DNA of 64,000 bases from assembly GCF_001274775.1 (NCBI RefSeq), contig NZ_LGUE01000008.1, positions 425,535 to 489,534 on the forward strand, given 5' to 3'. The notes under the pieces are model-generated. The model had not been told where the DNA came from, ran no database searches, and saw nothing but the letters and a program-made list of their open reading frames with translations. Made by a program: the position numbers and the translations under genes. Below are positions 59,248 to 64,000 of the stretch, piece by piece (position 1 is the stretch's first letter; each line of letters starts with the position of its first letter). This stretch comes from Rossellomorea marisflavi (lineage in GTDB: Bacteria > Bacillota > Bacilli > Bacillales > Bacillaceae_B).

Positions 59248-60339
59248 TTAAACAACCTCGAACAATACCGCCAACCCAATTCCTCCCCCGCTTCCAATGG
59301 CCGCTAACACGAAGCGGACACCGTTCCGTCTCTGCACCTCATAAAAAAGCCTCGTCACCATGATGCTTCCAGAGGCACCATATGGATGACCGATCGTCAA
59401 AGCACCGCCCGAAACATTCAATCTTTCATAAGGGATAGAGAGCTCCGTGGCGCATGCGACAATCTTGGAGGCGAACGCTTCATTGATTTCGACCAAACCG
59501 ATGTCGTCCATTGTAAGCTGATTCCGCTCGAGGATTCCCATGATCGCCGGGATCGGTCCTGCGCCTGGAAAGTGGGGATGAACCCCCACCACTTCACTGT
59601 CCACAAAACGAAGAATGGGCTTTAATCCGTTCTTCACCGCAAGGAACTCTTCCATCACCAGGACTGCCGCTGCCCCGTCGTGAACCCCGCAGCTATTCGC
59701 GGCCGTAACGGTGCCTCCCGGTTTGATGAGGGGTCTGGCCCTCTTCAACAACGCAGGAAGATTCCTCTTTTTCATCAGCTCTTCGTCTGTATCCACATCG
59801 GGAAGGGGAAGGATTTCCCGATGAACCATGCCATCCTCATGGGCACGCCAGCTCCGATCAAAACTGAGGAGGGCATACTCATCCTGGGCTTCCTTCGTAA
59901 TGAAGAACCGCTCGGCCACCAGCTCGGCTGCTTCCGGCATCTTCGGGTCCCCAATTTCATCCGGTGAAAACCGGGCGCGTCTTGGGAACGGTGAGGTGCT
60001 GACGCTTTCTGCTCCACCTGCAATGTATGCATCCCCAGCCCCTCCCTGGATAAGGTGACAAGCAAGGCGGATCGCCTCCAATCCTGCACTGCACTGCCGG
60101 TCGATGGTCATTCCCGGTACAGCAAGTGGGATACCCGCTTCGAGACTTGCCAGACGCGCCACATTGCCACCTGGACCAACGACGTTTCCGAGGATGACAT
60201 CACGAATGGGGACCTTGGCACCTCCGGCGAGATGACGGATGAGGGGAGCCGCCAAGTCATGGACCTCCAGCCCCTTCAAGATTCCTCCGGCCTTTCCAAT
60301 CGGGGTTCGCTTCGCCTGGACGATCACGGACCGTTTCAT
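59248..60339 (-). CDS. yhfS: Thiolase-like acyl-CoA C-acetyltransferase (YhfS-like) lacking the second catalytic Cys
   Basis: A 363-residue thiolase-fold protein, shorter than the usual 390. The nucleophile Cys83 is present in TIDRQCSAGLEAI, as are NEAFAS and the catalytic His in GHPYGASG (near 318). The C-terminal motif, normally C-x-G-G-G with the proton-transfer Cys, reads AAIGSGGGIGLAVLFE, without a cysteine. It may therefore have altered activity, perhaps decarboxylating condensation or hydrolysis rather than reversible thiolysis. It is coupled to the acyl-CoA ligase gene by a 4-base overlap. Order bioY-ligase-thiolase equals B. subtilis yhfU-yhfT-yhfS. Confidence 0.85.
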   Translation of the reverse strand: MKRSVIVQAKRTPIGKAGGILKGLEVHDLAAPLIRHLAGGAKVPIRDVILGNVVGPGGNVARLASLEAGIPLAVPGMTIDRQCSAGLEAIRLACHLIQGGAGDAYIAGGAESVSTSPFPRRARFSPDEIGDPKMPEAAELVAERFFITKEAQDEYALLSFDRSWRAHEDGMVHREILPLPDVDTDEELMKKRNLPALLKRARPLIKPGGTVTAANSCGVHDGAAAVLVMEEFLAVKNGLKPILRFVDSEVVGVHPHFPGAGPIPAIMGILERNQLTMDDIGLVEINEAFASKIVACATELSIPYERLNVSGGALTIGHPYGASGSIMVTRLFYEVQRRNGVRFVLAAIGSGGGIGLAVLFEVV

Positions 60340-61796
60340 ACGCGAGACTCCATCTGTCTTCGGAGCTCAGCCCTGGCTACTTTTCCGCTCGTCGTATAAG
60401 GGAGGGAAGGGACGAAGAGCCACCGCCTGGGTATTTTGTATCCAGCAAGATGCTCTTTGCAGAAACGCTTCAATTCAAGTTTCTCCGCGTGTCCAACTAC
60501 CACCGCGACGGCGATCTGTCCCCAGTAGGTGTCGGGCATCCCGATGACGGCGACTTCTTCCACCCCCGGATGGCGGGCAAGGACCGTTTCAATCTCTTCC
60601 GGAAAGAGATTGATGCCCCCGTACATGATCATGTTTTTCTCCCGTCCTTCAATGGTCAGGAACCCGTCCTTATCAATCTTGCCCATATCATGGACCGTTG
60701 CCCACCCGTCTTTATCCCTTATCCCTTCAATCGTCCCGTCTTCCTCTTCATAGTAGCCATCGATCAGGAATGGACTCCGGACATGGATCTTCCCGACCTC
60801 ATCAGGAGAGGTGATGACCCCTCCGCTGCGATCACGGATTTCGATTTCCACATGCCGGCACGGCTTTCCGACAGTCGAGGTCTTGGACTGTCCGTCTCGA
60901 CCCGTTAGGAAGGAGACAAAACTCAACTCACCCGCTCCATAAAATTCGATCATTTCCATATCGGGGAACATCATCCCGATTTTCGCTTTTGATTCCTCCG
61001 TCCATTTTGCCCCTGATGAAAGAAGCTTGAATGTCCTCTCCACACTCTGCCCGTCTTTCAGGAAGGCTTCGACCATCGTCGGGACTACATAGAGGGCTGT
61101 GATGGGACAGGACCCAAGCCACTCCATCGTCTGGCTTGGAGAGAATTTATTCAAAAGATACACCGTTCCGCCAAGATGAAGCGTACTGATGGCTCCGTAG
61201 AGGAAATGGGAGTGGAAAAGGGACCCCGGTATGAGAGCATGTACCGTTTCATCCAGTCCGAAGTCATGGACACTGCACTCGAAGCTCTTCACCCATGAAT
61301 CATGGGAGCGTACGAAGGCCTTCGGACTGCCTGTCGTTCCAGAGGTGAACCCTGTATAGAAGGGAGGATTGTCTCCAGGTGGTGTGATGGTTGTGACATG
61401 CGTAACCGCTATTTCTTGAAGGCAATCACCAACCTTTCTCACCTCCGGGAATACCTCGTTCAAATAATTGAAGGATTTTTCAGTCGTGACAATAATGGAA
61501 GGTTTGGAGAGGGCCACCCGCTTCTGCAGTTCAGGCGTCTTCCATTTCATATCATAGGGGACGGCATTCCATCCTGCCATGGCTGCCCCTGCGAAAAACT
61601 GCAGGAAGTCGATCCCGTTCGGCAGGAGGATACCGATCGTCCGATTGCATGAATCCCTGGATTGTAGCCAAGCTGCTGTTCGCTCGACTGCTTCTGCCCA
61701 CTCGCGATAGGTAACGTCTTTATCTTCTGTATGGATGGCCGTTTTTTCAGCTCTGATTTTTGCGTGCTGTGAATATGCCTTGGTGATGGTCGTCAT
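60336..61796 (-). CDS. yhfT: AMP-dependent acyl-CoA synthetase (YhfT-like)
   Basis: A 486-residue adenylate-forming ligase. Motifs: A3 YTGFTSGTTGSPKAF near residue 148, A5 IEFYGAGELSFVS near 285, A7/A8 WATVHDMGKIDKDGFLTIEGREKNMIMYGGINLFPEEIE near 375, and the A10 catalytic Lys in PYTTSGKVARAEL near the end. Substrate is a carboxylic acid, probably a fatty or dicarboxylic acid. Its neighbours are the biotin importer gene bioY and a thiolase, as in B. subtilis, where a role in biotin-precursor acyl-CoA supply has been suggested. AAGGAG precedes the ATG; a terminator separates it from bioY. Confidence 0.88.
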   Translation of the reverse strand: MTTITKAYSQHAKIRAEKTAIHTEDKDVTYREWAEAVERTAAWLQSRDSCNRTIGILLPNGIDFLQFFAGAAMAGWNAVPYDMKWKTPELQKRVALSKPSIIVTTEKSFNYLNEVFPEVRKVGDCLQEIAVTHVTTITPPGDNPPFYTGFTSGTTGSPKAFVRSHDSWVKSFECSVHDFGLDETVHALIPGSLFHSHFLYGAISTLHLGGTVYLLNKFSPSQTMEWLGSCPITALYVVPTMVEAFLKDGQSVERTFKLLSSGAKWTEESKAKIGMMFPDMEMIEFYGAGELSFVSFLTGRDGQSKTSTVGKPCRHVEIEIRDRSGGVITSPDEVGKIHVRSPFLIDGYYEEEDGTIEGIRDKDGWATVHDMGKIDKDGFLTIEGREKNMIMYGGINLFPEEIETVLARHPGVEEVAVIGMPDTYWGQIAVAVVVGHAEKLELKRFCKEHLAGYKIPRRWLFVPSLPYTTSGKVARAELRRQMESRV

Positions 61797-61864
61797 CGTT
61801 TCTCTCCTTTTATATGGTCTGTTTTGACCCTTTCGTGGAATAGATGGCGGATTCCTTCTTTATA

Positions 61865-61893
61865 AAGCAAAAAAGGACACGAGTGTGTCCTTT
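61865..61893 (-). terminator. Terminator between bioY and yhfT
   Basis: AAAGGACAC pairs with GTGTCCTTT around GAGT or ACTC, followed on the minus strand by TTTTTTGC. Partial read-through into yhfT is possible. Confidence 0.85.
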
Positions 61894-61896
61894 CGA

Positions 61897-62478
61897 TTAA
61901 GCCGTTTTCGATAGATTGCCTGTCCGTTTCAACGAGCCCAATGAGCGCATGATGACAGGATGGGTACGGAGCTTGTAGACGAGGATCGACCCGACCACTG
62001 CCTTGATGATATCACCCGGAATGTAGGCAAGGCTGACCTTCACCGTATCCATCACCGAAATGCCCATGACCATTGCCTGCACCGGGATCCCGATCAGATA
62101 GATAAGGAAGATGCCGACGGTAAGATTGACGAGCAGCACATGATGGAACTTCACTTTTTTGAAAAGGGACAGGACATAGCCGATGACAAACGCCGTGACA
62201 GCCCATGAAATGATGTAGCCTCCGCTCGGACCGACGAAAACACCGAGTCCGCCGCGTCCACCAGATAGAAGGGGTACGCCCGCGGCGACAAGTAGAAGAA
62301 AGACTGCCTGACTCATGAAACCCAGTCTAGCCCCCAGGATACCCCCCGACAGGAGCACACCCATCGTCTGAAGGGTAAGGGGAACCGGGGTGAAGCTAAG
62401 GGCGATGGACGGGATCAACCCGAATGAGCCCATTACGGCCGCGAAGACCGCCACTAATGTCATTTCTCTGATTTTCAT
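61897..62478 (-). CDS. bioY: Biotin transporter substrate-binding membrane subunit BioY
   Basis: A 193-residue ECF-type biotin S component with six hydrophobic helices. Typical segments are the N-terminal MTLVAVFAAVMGSFGLIPSIALSFTPVPLTLQTMGVLLSGGILGARLGFMSQAVFLLLVAAGVPLLSGGRGG and GVFVGPSGGYIISWAVTAFVIGY, with the GGRGG...PSGGY biotin-pocket motif, and AYIPGDIIKAVVGS near the end. AGGTGATC precedes the ATG. A probable BirA operator lies 59-89 bases upstream, which supports the substrate. Confidence 0.94.
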   Translation of the reverse strand: MKIREMTLVAVFAAVMGSFGLIPSIALSFTPVPLTLQTMGVLLSGGILGARLGFMSQAVFLLLVAAGVPLLSGGRGGLGVFVGPSGGYIISWAVTAFVIGYVLSLFKKVKFHHVLLVNLTVGIFLIYLIGIPVQAMVMGISVMDTVKVSLAYIPGDIIKAVVGSILVYKLRTHPVIMRSLGSLKRTGNLSKTA

Positions 62479-62536
62479 ATGATGATCACCTGTTTTATGT
62501 CATTTGATAGTTTTATCATAGACACTGGGAAGACTT

Positions 62537-62567
62537 ATGTCAACTTAATTTTATAACAGGTTTACAT
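62537..62567 (-). promoter_or_regulatory. Probable BirA operator at the bioY promoter
   Basis: On the minus strand ATGTAAAC, 15 bases, GTTGACAT: an inverted repeat with one mismatch and the exact 15-base spacing of Bacillus BirA boxes (TTGTTAACC-type arms). It overlaps an extended -10, TGTTATAAA, so BirA with biotinyl-AMP would block transcription. Confidence 0.7.
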
Positions 62568-62603
62568 ATAAAGATTTCTCCTGATAAGAGTAGCCTCTAA
62601 ACG

Positions 62604-62643
62604 AAAAACCACCGGACTGCTCCTGATCAGAGGCGGTCCGGTG
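62604..62643 (-). terminator. Terminator after the 62.7-kb lipoprotein gene
   Basis: CCACCGGAC pairs with GTCCGGTGG, loop of 17 bases with an inner CTGATCAG palindrome, followed by TTTTTCGTTT on the minus strand. Confidence 0.85.
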
Positions 62644-62659
62644 GCACACAAGCAATCGC

Positions 62660-63094
62660 TTATTTTAATACATCATCCTTATAGTCGGTGTCGACTTCCC
62701 CAACGAGATAATCCCCGTCGACTTTCTCCATGACCCAGAACACGACTTCTTCGTCCTCATCCTCAGATTTCTTTGGACTTACCATGACGACTTCCCATGG
62801 GTTCTGGTATTGTTCATCTAAATCTTCCTCAATCTCTTTAAGCAGATTCTTTTTTTTGATGGTTTCGAAGTTCAACTTCTCTACCCCGCCCATCTCACGG
62901 ACCATATCTGCAACCATATCGATTGAACCAACAAGATCGCTGTTACCCCCGACAATTTTATTATAGGTTTCTTCGTCGTTTTTAAGTGCGGCCTTATAAA
63001 GCGCTTCGACTGCCTTATCAGGTGAACTCCCAATCGAACAGGCACTTGTCAGTAAAACTAGACCGGCCATCAATACATACAGTAGTTTTTTCAT
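62660..63094 (-). CDS. Putative lipoprotein, DUF4878-like
   Basis: A 144-residue lipoprotein: signal with TSAC lipobox (Cys19), then SSPDKAVEALYKAALKNDEETYNKIV, the opening helix pattern of small NTF2-like DUF4878 lipoproteins, and a lysine/glutamate-rich beta domain ending VFWVMEKVDGDYLVGEV. GGGAGA precedes the ATG. Single gene with its own terminator. The function is unknown; these domains often bind small ligands or cell-envelope partners. Confidence 0.7.
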   Translation of the reverse strand: MKKLLYVLMAGLVLLTSACSIGSSPDKAVEALYKAALKNDEETYNKIVGGNSDLVGSIDMVADMVREMGGVEKLNFETIKKKNLLKEIEEDLDEQYQNPWEVVMVSPKKSEDEDEEVVFWVMEKVDGDYLVGEVDTDYKDDVLK

Positions 63095-63210
63095 GTTGAA
63101 TCTCCCATTCTACTCTCTATTTTTAAACCATTGACTAGAATACGCCAAAAAGGAATATTATTCAATCTTTTTAGGTATTTACTAGTAGGTATTTGTGTTC
63201 ATTGAATGCA

Positions 63211-63241
63211 CAAAAAGAAGACGGCAGAGTCATCTGCCGTC
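63211..63241 (-). terminator. Terminator after the GH1 glucosidase gene
   Basis: GACGGCAGA pairs perfectly with TCTGCCGTC around a four-base loop, followed on the minus strand by TTCTTTTTG. Confidence 0.92.
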
Positions 63242-63250
63242 CGGAAAGGA

Positions 63251-64000
<750 letters not shown>

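Overview
The window looks like chromosome of a moderately GC-rich member of the Bacillaceae (Bacillus/Rossellomorea type). The evidence is Gram-positive AGGAGG-type ribosome binding sites, sigma-A promoters, a T-box leader, many rho-independent terminators, a near-consensus Bacillus parS site, and gene sets with direct Bacillus subtilis counterparts: sacB-levB, thrZ, the ydgG-ydgH type MarR/MMPL pair, bioY-yhfT-yhfS, mntH and pepT. I see no rRNA, tRNA, insertion sequence, prophage or CRISPR array. The two edge genes, tctA on the left and a GH1 glucosidase on the right, are cut by the window.

Layout. 0-5.1 kb: a tripartite tricarboxylate transporter (tctCBA) with a perfect catabolite-repression site, downstream of a CitA/DcuS-type two-component system. 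5.2-13.7 kb: pepT, a zinc-ribbon/RQC-like orphan, a DeoR-NosL-like/PepSY/FixH cassette that is probably metal-responsive, an SDR with its GntR regulator and twin operators, an alpha/beta hydrolase and a GNAT. 13.7-22.3 kb: sucrose and levan use. SacB makes levan and membrane-anchored LevB cuts it. Upstream lies about 1 kb of Bacillus intergenic repeats, then a sensor kinase/AraC-type regulator/sugar-binding lipoprotein triad with no permease. 22.5-33.2 kb: a MarR/MMPL exporter pair with a very large palindrome, a pentapeptide-repeat protein, PadR/DUF4188, DUF3891, membrane orphans, an HMCES-type protein, and a CynX-type MFS protein with its GntR regulator.

33.3-38 kb is the most interesting block. 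A classical arsRBC operon sits beside a second arsenic module: a MarR regulator with vicinal cysteines, an ArsN-type acetyltransferase and an ArsO-like flavoprotein with a Cys/Ser-rich tail. Two nearly identical MarR-type palindromes precede marR and arsN, which suggests one regulator controls the module. Just beyond are a 15/16 match to the Bacillus ParB site parS and a 31-residue membrane peptide gene.

38.7-46.5 kb: a MacB/FtsX-type ABC exporter, a YtrA/YtrB-type GntR-ABC cassette, a MarR/TVP38 pair and an AT-rich orphan. 46.6-64 kb: T-box-controlled thrZ, a TSUP transporter, small zinc-ribbon and MBL proteins, a YeiL-like regulator, MFS and MATE transporters, MntR-box-controlled mntH, the biotin uptake/acyl-activation genes behind a probable BirA operator, a lipoprotein and the end of a 6-phospho-beta-glucosidase gene.

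Functions come from motif and family recognition by eye. No database search was possible. Where a better ribosome binding site lies at an internal start codon, I moved the start and said so.
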